Shown here piece after piece: positions 35,812 through 45,179 of a stretch of DNA of 64,000 bases. The number at the start of each line of letters is the position of its first letter. The first letter of the stretch is position 1. The notes below the pieces were generated by a model. It did not search any database. It was not told the origin of the DNA and was given only the letters and a program-made list of their open reading frames with translations. The position numbers and the translations under genes are program-made. Source of the stretch: Pseudomonadota bacterium. GTDB taxonomy: Bacteria; Pseudomonadota; Alphaproteobacteria; Rhizobiales; Beijerinckiaceae. The stretch spans positions 62,001-126,000 of the forward strand of contig JAIUNR010000002.1 of the NCBI GenBank assembly GCA_020161575.1, written 5' to 3'.

Positions 35812-37472
35812 TGACCCGTACCGGTGGCCAAATTCTCGTCGATCAACTCGTCAAGCAAGGCGTTGACGATATCTTCTGCGTACCGGGCGAGAGCTATCTC
35901 GCGGTGCTGGATGCACTCCATGACGCCAAGATCCGCGTCACCGTATGCCGCCAGGAAGGCGGCGCGGCGATGATGGCAGAGGCCGCGGGCAAGCTCACCG
36001 GGCGGCCCGGCATCTGCTTCGTGACGCGCGGCCCCGGCGCGACCAATGCCAGCCACGGCGTGCATATCGCGCATCAGGATTCCACGCCGATGATCCTCTT
36101 CGTCGGACAAATCGAGCGTTCAGCGCGCGAGCGCGGTGCGTTTCAGGAACTCGATTACCGCGCCGTCTTCGGTTCGATGACCAAATGGACCACCGAAATC
36201 GATGATGCGGCCCGGATCCCCGAGATCATCTCGCGCGCCTTCCATGTCGCGATGTCGGGGCGCCCCGGCCCGGTGGTGATCGCGCTGCCGGAGGATATGC
36301 TGGTCGAGATGGCGGAAGTGAAGGACGCGCCTTTCGTCACCCCGGTTCCGGCAACGCCGGCACGCGCGCAGATCGAGGCGCTGGGCGCGCGTCTCGCGGC
36401 GGCCAAGTCTCCTGTTGTGCTGCTCGGCGGCACGCGCTGGGACGAGAAGGCCATCGCGGATATCGCCCGCTTCGCGGAGCGCTATGACCTGCCGGTCGCG
36501 GTATCCTTCCGCCGGCAGATGCTCTTTCCTGTCGATCACCCGAATTTCGCCGGCGATCTCGGCATCGGCGCCAATCCGGCCCTGCTGGAGCGTTTCAAGC
36601 AATCCGATCTCATCCTCGCGATCGGCGCGCGCCTCGGCGAGATGCCGAGCCAGGGCTATTCCCTCCTCGACATCCCCGGCGATGGCGAGAAGCTCGTCCA
36701 TGTCCATCCCGGCGCGGAGGAACTCGGACGCGTCTATGCAACCGCGCTGCCCATCCATGCGGACCCCGCCAGTTTCGCGACCGCCCTTGGCGCGTTGACC
36801 CCGCCCAACGCCCTGCCATGGGCGGGCGAGGCGAAGAAGGCTCACGCCGCCTGGCGTGAATGGACCGGCGAGAAGAAAACGCCCGGCGCGCTCCAGATGT
36901 GGCAGGTGATGCAGCATCTCAACGAGACTTTGTCGGCCGATGCGATCATGACCAACGGCGCGGGCAATTACGCGACCTGGCTGCATCGTTTCCGCGCGTT
37001 TACGCGCTTCCAGACACAGGCGGCGCCGACCTCCGGCTCCATGGGCTATGGCGTCCCCGCCGCAGTCGCGGCCAAGCGCGTCTTCCCTGATCGGGAAGTG
37101 ATCTCCTTCGCTGGGGATGGCTGCTTCCTCATGAACGGCCAGGAATTCGCCACCGCCGTGCAATATGATCTGCCGGTCATCATTCTGGTGATTGATAATG
37201 GCATGTATGGCACGATCCGCATGCATCAGGAGCGCGAATATCCCGGCCGTGTCTCCGCCACCTTGCTGAAGAACCCGGATTTCGCCGCCTATGCGCGCGC
37301 TTTCGGCGGGCACGGCGAGCGGGTCGAGAAAACCGAGGATTTCGCGCCGGCGCTCGCGCGCGCGCGCGCTTCGGGCAAGCCGGCAATCCTGCACTGCCTG
37401 ATCGACCCCGAAGCGATCACCCCGGCCATGACACTGAGCCAGATCCGCGACAAGGCCAAAGCGGGGAAATAA
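35811..37472 (+). CDS. ThDP-dependent enzyme, acetolactate-synthase-like
   Basis: 553 residues with the three domains of the acetohydroxyacid synthase/benzoylformate decarboxylase group. The catalytic Glu is in VCRQEGGAAMMAEAAGKLTG; the ThDP-Mg motif is FAGDGCFLMNGQEFATA through IDNGMYG. The central domain (residues 190-330) has VLLGGTRWDEKA. It could decarboxylate or carboligate a 2-oxo acid or acyl-CoA. Coupling to a CoA-transferase recalls the frc-oxc (oxalate) pair, but the sequence looks more like generic acetolactate-synthase relatives, so oxalyl-CoA decarboxylase is not claimed. Confidence 0.85.
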   Translation: MTRTGGQILVDQLVKQGVDDIFCVPGESYLAVLDALHDAKIRVTVCRQEGGAAMMAEAAGKLTGRPGICFVTRGPGATNASHGVHIAHQDSTPMILFVGQIERSARERGAFQELDYRAVFGSMTKWTTEIDDAARIPEIISRAFHVAMSGRPGPVVIALPEDMLVEMAEVKDAPFVTPVPATPARAQIEALGARLAAAKSPVVLLGGTRWDEKAIADIARFAERYDLPVAVSFRRQMLFPVDHPNFAGDLGIGANPALLERFKQSDLILAIGARLGEMPSQGYSLLDIPGDGEKLVHVHPGAEELGRVYATALPIHADPASFATALGALTPPNALPWAGEAKKAHAAWREWTGEKKTPGALQMWQVMQHLNETLSADAIMTNGAGNYATWLHRFRAFTRFQTQAAPTSGSMGYGVPAAVAAKRVFPDREVISFAGDGCFLMNGQEFATAVQYDLPVIILVIDNGMYGTIRMHQEREYPGRVSATLLKNPDFAAYARAFGGHGERVEKTEDFAPALARARASGKPAILHCLIDPEAITPAMTLSQIRDKAKAGK

Positions 37473-37583
37473 CGGCATCGCCGCAATTCCTCCGCATTCC
37501 CGCCCTTCAGGAGCGCCGATCACGGCATAACCGCTCCTTAATCCGGCAGGCGGATAATGCGGGCGGGTTTGACCGGGGTGGCA

Positions 37584-39707
37584 ATGGCACGGGAGCCAGC
37601 AAACAGGGAGAGGCGCGAGCCGCGCTTCTCGGATGAGGAAGGGTACTCGGGCGAGCTTCGGCTTTCCGCCGAGGATCGCCCCTCGCGCGCGCGCCGGCGT
37701 GAGGAAGCACCCCGTCAGGCACCCCAAAGGCATGAAGCGCAGGTCTATCGCCGCAAGCGGCGCCGTCGCGGGCGCGGCTTTTTCGGAACACTCTTTTACT
37801 GGAGCTTCGTGCTCGGTCTCTGGGGCCTGCTCGCGATAGGTGGGATCGTCGCCTATTTCGCGATGAAGCTGCCGCCGATTGACCAGCTCGCGGTGCCCAA
37901 GCGCCCACCGAATGTCGCGATCCTCGCCGCCGACGGTACGCTCATCGCCAATCGTGGCGAGACGGGCGGCTCCGCGATTCCCATCGGCGAATTGCCCGAT
38001 TATCTCGGAAAAGCCTTCATCGCCATCGAGGACAAGCGCTTTCACGAGCATTTCGGTATCGATTTGACCGGGCTCGCGCGCGCCATCGTCAAGAATTTCA
38101 CCTCCGGGCGAATGCAGCAGGGCGGCTCCACCCTCACCCAGCAACTGGCGAAGAACATCTTCCTCACGCAGGAGCGCTCCCTTTCCCGCAAGGTGCAGGA
38201 AGCGCTGCTCTCGCTCTGGCTCGAGCGCAATTTCTCGAAGGATCAGATCCTCGAACTCTACATGAACCGCGTCTATTTCGGCGCCGGGGCTTACGGCGTG
38301 GAGGCGGCAAGCCAGAAATATTTCTCGAAGAGCGCCCGCGCGGTGACCCTGGGTGAGGCGGCGGTTCTGGCCGGCCTCGTGCAATCGCCCTCGCGTCTTG
38401 CGCCCAACCGCAACCCGGAAGGCGCGGCCGAACGCGCCGCGCTCGTGTTGCAGAAAATGGTCGAGCAAGGTTTCGCGACCACCGAGATGGCCAAGCTCGC
38501 GAAAACCAACACCGCCGATGCGAAGAAGCGCTCGCGCCCCGGCGCCGGCAATTACGCCGCAGACTGGATCATGGATGCGCTCGATGATCATATCGGCTCG
38601 ATCGACGGCGATATCGTGGTCAAAACGACCATCGATCCGCGTCTTCAGGCGCTCGCGGAGCGGATTGTCGCGACGAGCTTCGAGCAGAAGCGCCTGAAGC
38701 AGAATGTCGAGCAGGTCGCGCTTGTCGCGATGAGCCCGGATGGCGCGGTCCGCGCGATGATCGGCGGGCGCGACTACGCGCAGAGCCAGTTCAACCGGGC
38801 AGTGGCGGCAAAACGCCAGCCCGGCTCGTCGTTCAAGCCCTTCGTCTACCTCGCCGCGCTCGAAAAGGGGCTGACGCCCGACACGATCCGCGAGGATGCC
38901 CCCGTCAATATCCGGGGCTGGAAGCCGGAAAACTACACCCACGAATATTTCGGCAACGTGACGCTGACACAGGCTCTGGCCATGTCGCTCAACACGATCG
39001 CGGTGAAGCTCAATGTCGAGGTCGGGCCGAAAACGGTGGCGCGCACCGCGCAGCGCCTCGGTATCCATTCCCCGATCAAGGCGAATGAATCGCTCGCGCT
39101 CGGCACCTCGGAAGTCTCGCCGCTGGAGCTCACGGCGGCCTACGCGGCCTTCGCCAATGGTGGAACCGGGGTGATCCCGCACGCGATCGTCGAAGTGAAA
39201 ACCACGGATGGCAAGCTCGTCTACCGCCGTCAGAAACTCGATCTCGGGCAGGTCGCCGAGCCGGCGATCATCGCCCAGCTCAACCGCATGATGCGCGAGA
39301 CGCTGGTCAACGGCACGGCCCGGAAATCCGATATTCCGGGCCATCTCGCCGCCGGCAAAACCGGCACGACGCAGGAACATCGCGACGCCTGGTTCGTGGG
39401 CTATACGGCGGATCTCGTCACCTCGGTCTGGCTCGGCAATGACGATGGCGATCCGATGAAGAAGGTCACCGGCTCCGGCCTGCCGGCAGAACTCTGGGCG
39501 GAATTCATGCGCCCCGCGCAGCGCAACTTCCCGCCAAGGCCGTTGCCGGGCCTGGGAGATGAGAGCCTGGCGCCCGCTTCCCCTGACCCTGCTGCGCCGG
39601 TCTTGCCCCGCCCTGCCGCGCCACCGCGCAACACCGAGGGCGGCGGCGCATGGGAAGGGCCGAGCCGCGAGGAGCGCGGCCTGCTCTCGCGGTTGTTCGG
39701 CGGCTGA
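37584..39707 (+). CDS. Bifunctional penicillin-binding protein 1A (class A PBP)
   Basis: 707 residues from ATG 37584 (MAREPANRE); ATG 37557 is also possible. After a very basic cytoplasmic N-terminus and one membrane helix (about 75-100) comes the GT51 glycosyltransferase (AIEDKRFHEHFGIDLTGLAR, GGSTLTQQLAKNIFLT, NRVYFGAGAYGVEAAS). The transpeptidase domain has SxxK in QPGSSFKPFVYLA, SLN in AMSLNTIA and KTGTT in AAGKTGTTQEHRD. It polymerises and cross-links peptidoglycan. The C-terminal tail is Pro/Ala-rich. The order and length fit the MrcA/PBP1a group. Confidence 0.93.
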   Translation: MAREPANRERREPRFSDEEGYSGELRLSAEDRPSRARRREEAPRQAPQRHEAQVYRRKRRRRGRGFFGTLFYWSFVLGLWGLLAIGGIVAYFAMKLPPIDQLAVPKRPPNVAILAADGTLIANRGETGGSAIPIGELPDYLGKAFIAIEDKRFHEHFGIDLTGLARAIVKNFTSGRMQQGGSTLTQQLAKNIFLTQERSLSRKVQEALLSLWLERNFSKDQILELYMNRVYFGAGAYGVEAASQKYFSKSARAVTLGEAAVLAGLVQSPSRLAPNRNPEGAAERAALVLQKMVEQGFATTEMAKLAKTNTADAKKRSRPGAGNYAADWIMDALDDHIGSIDGDIVVKTTIDPRLQALAERIVATSFEQKRLKQNVEQVALVAMSPDGAVRAMIGGRDYAQSQFNRAVAAKRQPGSSFKPFVYLAALEKGLTPDTIREDAPVNIRGWKPENYTHEYFGNVTLTQALAMSLNTIAVKLNVEVGPKTVARTAQRLGIHSPIKANESLALGTSEVSPLELTAAYAAFANGGTGVIPHAIVEVKTTDGKLVYRRQKLDLGQVAEPAIIAQLNRMMRETLVNGTARKSDIPGHLAAGKTGTTQEHRDAWFVGYTADLVTSVWLGNDDGDPMKKVTGSGLPAELWAEFMRPAQRNFPPRPLPGLGDESLAPASPDPAAPVLPRPAAPPRNTEGGGAWEGPSREERGLLSRLFGG

Positions 39708-39710
39708 GCC

Positions 39711-40919
39711 TCAGTTTTTTCGCAAGACGGGATAGAGCGCCAGCGAGGCCAGGCCGAAAAACGCCACCGTCCCGGCGAGCACGATCGGCCCACGATCGAT
39801 GAAGGCGCCGACTCCCGCGCCGACCGCCGCCGCCACGCTGGCCTGCATCATGCCGAGCAGGGAGGATACTGCGCCGGCGCGATCCGGGAACGGCATCATC
39901 GCATTGGCTGCGGCCTGCGGCAGCGAGAAGCCGGTACCGAAGGCATAGATCGCCATCGGCAAAGTGAAGGCCCACGCGCTTGGTGGCAGGGCCAGAACGC
40001 CGATCAGCATGGCCAGCCCGCCCGTGGCCTGAAAACCGGTTCCGATGAGCATCAGCCGCTTGGCGGCGTGACGCATGCCGATGCGCTGGGCCGTGAACGA
40101 ACCGCCCATATAGCCCAGGACGACCGTCGTGAAGGCAAGAGCGAAATCAAACGACGAGAGCCCGAGATGAAGCTGATAGACAAAGCTCGAGCCGGAGATG
40201 AAGGCGAAGAAACCGCTATGCGTGGTCGCCGCCAGCAACCCGAAGGGCAGGAACCGGCGATCCTGAAGCAGACCTCCGAAGCCCGACAGGATTGTCGAGA
40301 CCCGGAAGGGCGAGAGCAGCCTTTCGACCAGTGTCTCCGGGAGGCGCAGATACGCCCACAGGGCCAGGCCGCCCGCGAGGAAAGCCGTGGCGACGAAGCT
40401 CGCCTGCCACCCCGCCACATGCTCGAGCACCACGCCGAAACTCGGCGCGATGGCCGGCACGATCGCCATGATCGAACCCATCCGCGCCAGTTGCTGGGCG
40501 GCGCGCGGACCCTCGTAGAGATCGCGGACGATAGCGCGCGCGATCACCAGCGGACCGGCCGCGCCAAACCCCTGCAGCAGCCTGCAGGCGATCAATGTGT
40601 CGAGATTGGGCGCGAATGCCGCGAGGATATTGGCAAGCCCGTAGATGAAGACCCCCACGAGCAGAACCTTCTTCCGGCCCTTGCGGTCGGAGAGCGGGCC
40701 GTAGAACGGCAGCCCGATCGCAAACCCGAAGAGATAGACCGAAAGGGTCAGCTGCGCGTGCCCGCTGGTGGCTCCGAAATGCCGCGCGATCGAGGGCAGC
40801 GAAGGCAGGTAGAGATCGGTGGAGAGCGGGCCGAGCGCGGTGAGGAACCCCAGCAGGAAGGTCAGGGCCAGCGTATCGTGCGAAGAAGCTTGGGGGCGAG
40901 AAGACACGGCAGGATCCAC
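39711..40919 (-). CDS. Bcr/CflA-type MFS drug efflux transporter
   Basis: 402 residues with twelve membrane helices. The Bcr/CflA block is clear: STDLYLPSLPSIARHFGA near residue 35, GPLSDRKGRKKVLLVG (MFS motif A), and CRLLQGFGAAGPLVIARAIV (motif C region). These proton-driven exporters remove drugs such as bicyclomycin and chloramphenicol, or export cysteine. Initiation is at GTG 40919; no good ribosome site is visible and no ATG lies near the family start. It converges on the PBP gene with three bases between stops, and follows the metallopeptidase gene by 15 bases. Confidence 0.88.
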   Translation of the reverse strand: MDPAVSSRPQASSHDTLALTFLLGFLTALGPLSTDLYLPSLPSIARHFGATSGHAQLTLSVYLFGFAIGLPFYGPLSDRKGRKKVLLVGVFIYGLANILAAFAPNLDTLIACRLLQGFGAAGPLVIARAIVRDLYEGPRAAQQLARMGSIMAIVPAIAPSFGVVLEHVAGWQASFVATAFLAGGLALWAYLRLPETLVERLLSPFRVSTILSGFGGLLQDRRFLPFGLLAATTHSGFFAFISGSSFVYQLHLGLSSFDFALAFTTVVLGYMGGSFTAQRIGMRHAAKRLMLIGTGFQATGGLAMLIGVLALPPSAWAFTLPMAIYAFGTGFSLPQAAANAMMPFPDRAGAVSSLLGMMQASVAAAVGAGVGAFIDRGPIVLAGTVAFFGLASLALYPVLRKN

Positions 40920-40934
40920 GAAAGGAACGTGGCC

Positions 40935-41711
40935 CTAGCCGCGTCCGTAAAGATGAAGCCCCGCGCCATGGCGGTTGAGCCAGGCTTCGGCGCTGCGATA
41001 ATCGGGGCAGATGCGCGCGACATGGCGCCAGTAACGCGAGGAATGGTTCATTTCGAGCCGATGCGCAAGCTCGTGCGCGGCAAGATAATCGAGAATCTCG
41101 GGCGGCGCGAGAATCAGCCGCCAGGAAAAGGCGAGGTCGCCTGCCGCCGAACAGGAGCCCCAGCGGCTTCGCGTATCCTTCAGCGTGATGCGCCCATGCG
41201 TCACGCCGAGCAGCGCCGCGTAACGCGCGACAGCCGGCACGAACGCCGTTTCCGCCTCCTTGCGCAGAAAGCGCTCCACCCGCGTCTCGATATGACGAGG
41301 ATCGCCGTGCACCACGATCACCCGTTGCCCATCCTCCTCGATCGCGCGCGTCTCGCCGCGAAAAGGCGCGCGGTGCACGATCCGATGCATCACGCCACGA
41401 AAGGGGATTTCAGCATCGGCAAGAAACGGCACCCGCGCCGGGCGCGCGTTGAGGCGCGCGCGCAGCCAATCCGCGTGATCCGCGAGAAAACGCTCCGCTG
41501 GCACACGTCCGATCCCGCGCGGCAGGGTGAGCGCGGGGATGCCGGAGCGGCGGTCGATCCGCAAGATCATGCGGCGCGCATCATGACGCACCGTGACCGC
41601 AACCGGCACATCCTCGCCACCACAGGCCACGACGAGCGTTTCCGGCAGCGTCGCACGCGCCCTTGCCTGGGGGCGTGGCTTGAGGAAATCGAGGATGCTC
41701 TTTCTGGCCAA
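40935..41711 (-). CDS. YgjP-like (M48/DUF45) zinc metallopeptidase
   Basis: 258 residues. The zinc motif is HELAH in LAAHELAHRLEMNHSSRYWRHV, preceded by SRWGSCSAAGDLAFSWRL, the diagnostic block of the YgjP/DUF45 family. The start appears to be TTG 41711 (LARKSILDFL), since AGGCGG lies about eight bases upstream and no ATG or GTG is in frame nearby. Probably cytoplasmic; family function is little known, and it is often linked to restriction-modification or housekeeping loci. The efflux gene follows on the same strand. Confidence 0.83.
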   Translation of the reverse strand: MARKSILDFLKPRPQARARATLPETLVVACGGEDVPVAVTVRHDARRMILRIDRRSGIPALTLPRGIGRVPAERFLADHADWLRARLNARPARVPFLADAEIPFRGVMHRIVHRAPFRGETRAIEEDGQRVIVVHGDPRHIETRVERFLRKEAETAFVPAVARYAALLGVTHGRITLKDTRSRWGSCSAAGDLAFSWRLILAPPEILDYLAAHELAHRLEMNHSSRYWRHVARICPDYRSAEAWLNRHGAGLHLYGRG

Positions 41712-41778
41712 ACCGATACCGCCTTCACGAATCGCGAAGAGGATACCCGAACACGGCGGCAGTTTCAGCCAGCTCCGC

Positions 41779-43050
41779 TCAGCCGGCCTTGCGGCGCAAC
41801 GGCGTCACGCTCGCGCTGGAATGCGTGTTGGTGAACTCGACGATCGCAGGCGCGATGAATTTGCGGAATCGCGACCCGTTGAACACACCGTAATGCCCAA
41901 CATCCTTCTGGAGATGATAGAGCTGCTTTTCCTTCGGCAGATTGACGCAGAGCGTATGCGTCGCCTTGGTCTGCCCGACACCGGAAATATCGTCGTTCTC
42001 GCCCTCGACCGTCATCAGCGCGCAGCGGCGGATGGCGCCGAGATCGACCTTGCGGCCGCGATGCATCATCTCGCCTTTGGGCAGGGAATGGCGCACGAAA
42101 ACCGTATCGACCGTCTGGAGATAGAATTCCGCGGTCAGATCCATCACCGCCATGTATTCATCGTAGAAATCGCGGTGTTTCTCGGCGGAATCGCCATCGC
42201 CCTCCACCAGATGCTTGAACATGTCCCAATGCGCGGTGAGATGGCGGTCGAAATTCATCGCCATGAAGCCGGAGAGCTGGAGATAACCGGGATAGACCTC
42301 GCGCATCACGCCGGGATGCGGAAACGGCACGCGCGAGATGCAATTGTCGCGGAACCATTGCATGCCACGCGTCTGTGCGAGCTTGTTGACCTCGGTGGGG
42401 CTCTCGCGGGTATCGATCGGCCCGCCCATCAGGATCATGGAGCGGGGAATAGCGGCATCGTCCTCGGCTTCGAGGCAAGCTACCGCGGCCGCGACGGGAA
42501 CCGAGGGCTGGCAGACGGCGAGAACATGCACATCCGGCCCCAGCAGGCGGATCATCGCCATCACGTAATCGATGTAATCGTCGAGATCGAAAGTCCCGGC
42601 GGAAAGCGGCACCAGCCGCGCATCCACCCAATCGGTGATGTAGACCTCGTGGCTCGGCAGGAAGGCTTCCACCGTGCCGCGCAGCAGGGTCGCGAAATGG
42701 CCCGACATCGGCGCAACGATCAGCAGGCGCGGCTGGCGGGGCGCCTTGCCCTCGAAGCGGCGCTCGAAATGGATCAGGTTGCAGAAGGTATTCTTCCACA
42801 CGATCCGTTCCGTCACCTCAACCGGCCTGCCATCCACCGTGGTGGTGGGCAGATCGAAGGCAGGCTTGCCGTAGCGGCGCGTCGTGCGCTCGAAAAGCTC
42901 GCAGGCCGCCGAGATCGAGCGGCCATAGGCCGTGTGCGAGAGAGGGTTCATCGGGTTGCGGTAGAAAAGGCGGAGCGCATCGCTCGCCGCGCGCGCCGGC
43001 CCGAGCACCGCATGCGCCGCCTCGTAGAAGAAATAGCCGCTCTTGTTCAT
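41779..43050 (-). CDS. phaZ: Intracellular polyhydroxyalkanoate depolymerase
   Basis: 423 residues. The N-terminus (YEAAHAVLGPARAASDALRL ... NPMNPLSHTAYGRSISAACE) and the lipase-box variant VLAVCQPSVPV, where Cys replaces Ser, are characteristic of the intracellular PhaZ family. The segment IFxxWVDAR-like (YITDWVDARLVPLSAGTF) and C-terminal KDVGHYGVFNGSRFR with the catalytic His are present. It mobilises stored polyhydroxybutyrate granules. ATG 43050 has AGGAG upstream, with an in-frame GTG directly before it. Indicates that the host stores PHA. Confidence 0.93.
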   Translation of the reverse strand: MNKSGYFFYEAAHAVLGPARAASDALRLFYRNPMNPLSHTAYGRSISAACELFERTTRRYGKPAFDLPTTTVDGRPVEVTERIVWKNTFCNLIHFERRFEGKAPRQPRLLIVAPMSGHFATLLRGTVEAFLPSHEVYITDWVDARLVPLSAGTFDLDDYIDYVMAMIRLLGPDVHVLAVCQPSVPVAAAVACLEAEDDAAIPRSMILMGGPIDTRESPTEVNKLAQTRGMQWFRDNCISRVPFPHPGVMREVYPGYLQLSGFMAMNFDRHLTAHWDMFKHLVEGDGDSAEKHRDFYDEYMAVMDLTAEFYLQTVDTVFVRHSLPKGEMMHRGRKVDLGAIRRCALMTVEGENDDISGVGQTKATHTLCVNLPKEKQLYHLQKDVGHYGVFNGSRFRKFIAPAIVEFTNTHSSASVTPLRRKAG

Positions 43051-43311
43051 CACGCCGCCGCTCCTGATACCGGGGTCATTCTATCCTCGAGAGGTTAAGG
43101 AGCCATGCGGCGCATGGTGCAGTCTCGAAGGATTCCAATTCTAGATTGCATTGACGGGTGCTGCAAATTCTTTTTTGCGATGCAACATGAGCGAGCCATC
43201 ATCCACCATGTTCACGCTTGACGCCAAAAGGGAAACATCCTCAGGAAGAAGTGGCTTTCGGCGAGGCGCCGTCTTATCCTCCTCCAAACTCGATCGCGAT
43301 AGGGCCTGAAT

Positions 43312-44394
43312 ATGAGCAATTTGAAAACGCGCATCGCGCGGGAAATCGGCACGCCGGCCATGGTGGTCGATCTGGAAGTGGTCGAGAGGAACATCGCGCG
43401 GGTACAGGCCCTGTGCGACGAGAAGGGCATCGCCAACCGCCCGCATATCAAGACGCATAAGAGCGTATTCTTCGCCAAGGGGCAGATGGCGGGCGGCGCG
43501 GCCGGCATTACCTGCCAGAAGCTCTCCGAAGCCGAGATCATGGCCGAAGCCGGGTTCGACGATATCTTCATCAGCTACAATCTTCTCGGCGAGGAGAAGA
43601 TGGCACGCCTCGCCCGGCTGACGGAAAAAGCCCGTATGAGCGTTGCGGCCGACAACCCCACCGTCATCGCTGATCTCGCGAAAGCGGCGGCAATGGCGGG
43701 GCGCGAGATTTCCGTGCTGATCGAATGCGATACGGGGCGCAAGCGCGCGGGCGTCGAGACGCCCGCCGAAGCCGTGACGCTCGCGAAAATGGTCGAGATG
43801 TCGCCGGGGCTCTCCTTCGCGGGGCTGATGATGTATCCCCCCGAAGACGGGATCGCCGCGACAAACCGCTTTCTCGCCGAAGCTCTCGCCGGGTTGCGCG
43901 AACATGGGCTCGAAGCGCGCGTGATCTCGAGCGGCGGCACGCCGAACCTCGTCTCCAATCTCGGGCAGGTCGACGGGCAGACCGAGCATCGGGCCGGCAC
44001 CTCGATCTTCAATGATCGTATGATGATTGCCGCTGGATTTGCCACCGAAGCCGATTGCGCCCTGCATATCTACACCACCGTGGTGAGCCGGGGCGGCGCG
44101 GAACGCGGCATTCTCGATGCCGGCTCGAAGGTCTTCACCTCGGATACGGGCTGGGGCCTCAAGGGCTATGGCCATATCCTCGAACATCCGCAGGCGGCGA
44201 TCGGCCAATTCGCCGAGGAACATGGCTTCCTTGATCTCGCGCGTTGCAACGACAGGCCGCAGATCGGCGATGTCGTCCGCGTCATTCCCAACCATGTCTG
44301 CCCGGTCGTGAACGTCGTGGGCCAGATGGTTCTGGTGCGCGGCGAAGAGCTGATCGGCACGATGAAGGTCGATGCACGCGGCGCGCTGATCTGA
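43312..44394 (+). CDS. D-threonine aldolase-like PLP enzyme (DSD1 family)
   Basis: 360 residues of the fold-type III group. The PLP Lys is in NRPHIKTHKSVFFAKG near residue 45, and the metal-binding C-terminal motif is VIPNHVCPVVNVVGQM, with the His and Cys used by D-threonine aldolase and eukaryotic-type D-serine dehydratase. It would cleave D-3-hydroxyamino acids to glycine and an aldehyde or deaminate D-serine. It is divergent from phaZ with a 261-base region between the genes. Confidence 0.87.
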   Translation: MSNLKTRIAREIGTPAMVVDLEVVERNIARVQALCDEKGIANRPHIKTHKSVFFAKGQMAGGAAGITCQKLSEAEIMAEAGFDDIFISYNLLGEEKMARLARLTEKARMSVAADNPTVIADLAKAAAMAGREISVLIECDTGRKRAGVETPAEAVTLAKMVEMSPGLSFAGLMMYPPEDGIAATNRFLAEALAGLREHGLEARVISSGGTPNLVSNLGQVDGQTEHRAGTSIFNDRMMIAAGFATEADCALHIYTTVVSRGGAERGILDAGSKVFTSDTGWGLKGYGHILEHPQAAIGQFAEEHGFLDLARCNDRPQIGDVVRVIPNHVCPVVNVVGQMVLVRGEELIGTMKVDARGALI

Positions 44395-44422
44395 CCTCCG
44401 GGCCAGACCATCAGCAAACATC

Positions 44423-45031
44423 CTAGGCAGGGCGCCGGAAGGCGGCCCGGGCCCGTTCGGCTTCCTCGCGGATGGCGCATCCGCGCGCGTGGTCGTTGAT
44501 CAGCCCCATCGCCTGCATGAAGGCGAAAATCGTGGTCGGCCCCACGAATTTCCAGCCGCGCTTTTTCAATTCCTTTGAGATCGCGATCGATTCTTGCGAT
44601 GTCGAGGCGCTCTGCGGCTCCGGGCAATGCGCGGGGCTCGGCTCGAAACGCCAGAAGAACGCCGCGAGCGAGCCTTCCTGCTTCACCATGGCCTGCGCGC
44701 AGCGGGCATTGTTGATCACGGCCTCGATCTTGCCACGATGCCGGATGATCCCCGGATCGGCGAGCAGGCGTTCCACATCGTCTTGCGTGAAACGGGCGAT
44801 TTCGTTGAAATCGAACCCGCGGAAAGCAGCGCGGAAATTCTCACGCTTGGCGAGGATGGTTCGCCAGCTCAACCCGGACTGAAACCCTTCGAGGCTGATC
44901 TTTTCGAAAAGGCGCCGATCCTCGCCCACCGGCATGCCCCATTCCATATCATGATAGGGCAGGAATTCCGGGGCCCCACCGCACCAACGACAGCGCGCCT
45001 TTCCATCGGGCCCGTGAAACAGTTCGGTCAT
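44423..45031 (-). CDS. tag: DNA-3-methyladenine glycosylase I
   Basis: 202 residues. The Tag zinc site is visible: CRWCGG near the N-terminus, YHDMEWGMPVGEDRRLFE, and a C-terminal HARGC. The base-flipping region SWRTILAKRENFRAAF and GPTTIFAFMQAMGLINDH are typical. It excises 3-methyladenine from alkylated DNA and, with ogt, gives the window two alkylation-repair functions at separate sites. ATG 45031 follows an in-frame GTG; either could initiate. Confidence 0.93.
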   Translation of the reverse strand: MTELFHGPDGKARCRWCGGAPEFLPYHDMEWGMPVGEDRRLFEKISLEGFQSGLSWRTILAKRENFRAAFRGFDFNEIARFTQDDVERLLADPGIIRHRGKIEAVINNARCAQAMVKQEGSLAAFFWRFEPSPAHCPEPQSASTSQESIAISKELKKRGWKFVGPTTIFAFMQAMGLINDHARGCAIREEAERARAAFRRPA

Positions 45032-45179
45032 CACTCACCCTCCCTTTGCTCTTTCTCCCAGACTTCTTGGTTTAGCGCGGGAATAGCGTCTCTGCCAGCA
45101 TGGCGGAATGCGAGCGTTTTGCTAGGATAACCCCATGCCTGCGCCACAATGGCGCCAAACACGACAAGTCGAGGAAACG

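Noticed and set aside
34615-37472. Calling the pair formyl-CoA transferase and oxalyl-CoA decarboxylase (frc-oxc)
   Set aside because: Gene order fits, but the ThDP protein lacks anything I recognise as specific to oxalyl-CoA decarboxylase, so only family-level names are given.
36120-39380. A 1,086-codon minus-strand frame spanning the ThDP and PBP genes
   Set aside because: It crosses two unrelated real genes and an intergenic gap in antisense and shows no domain.
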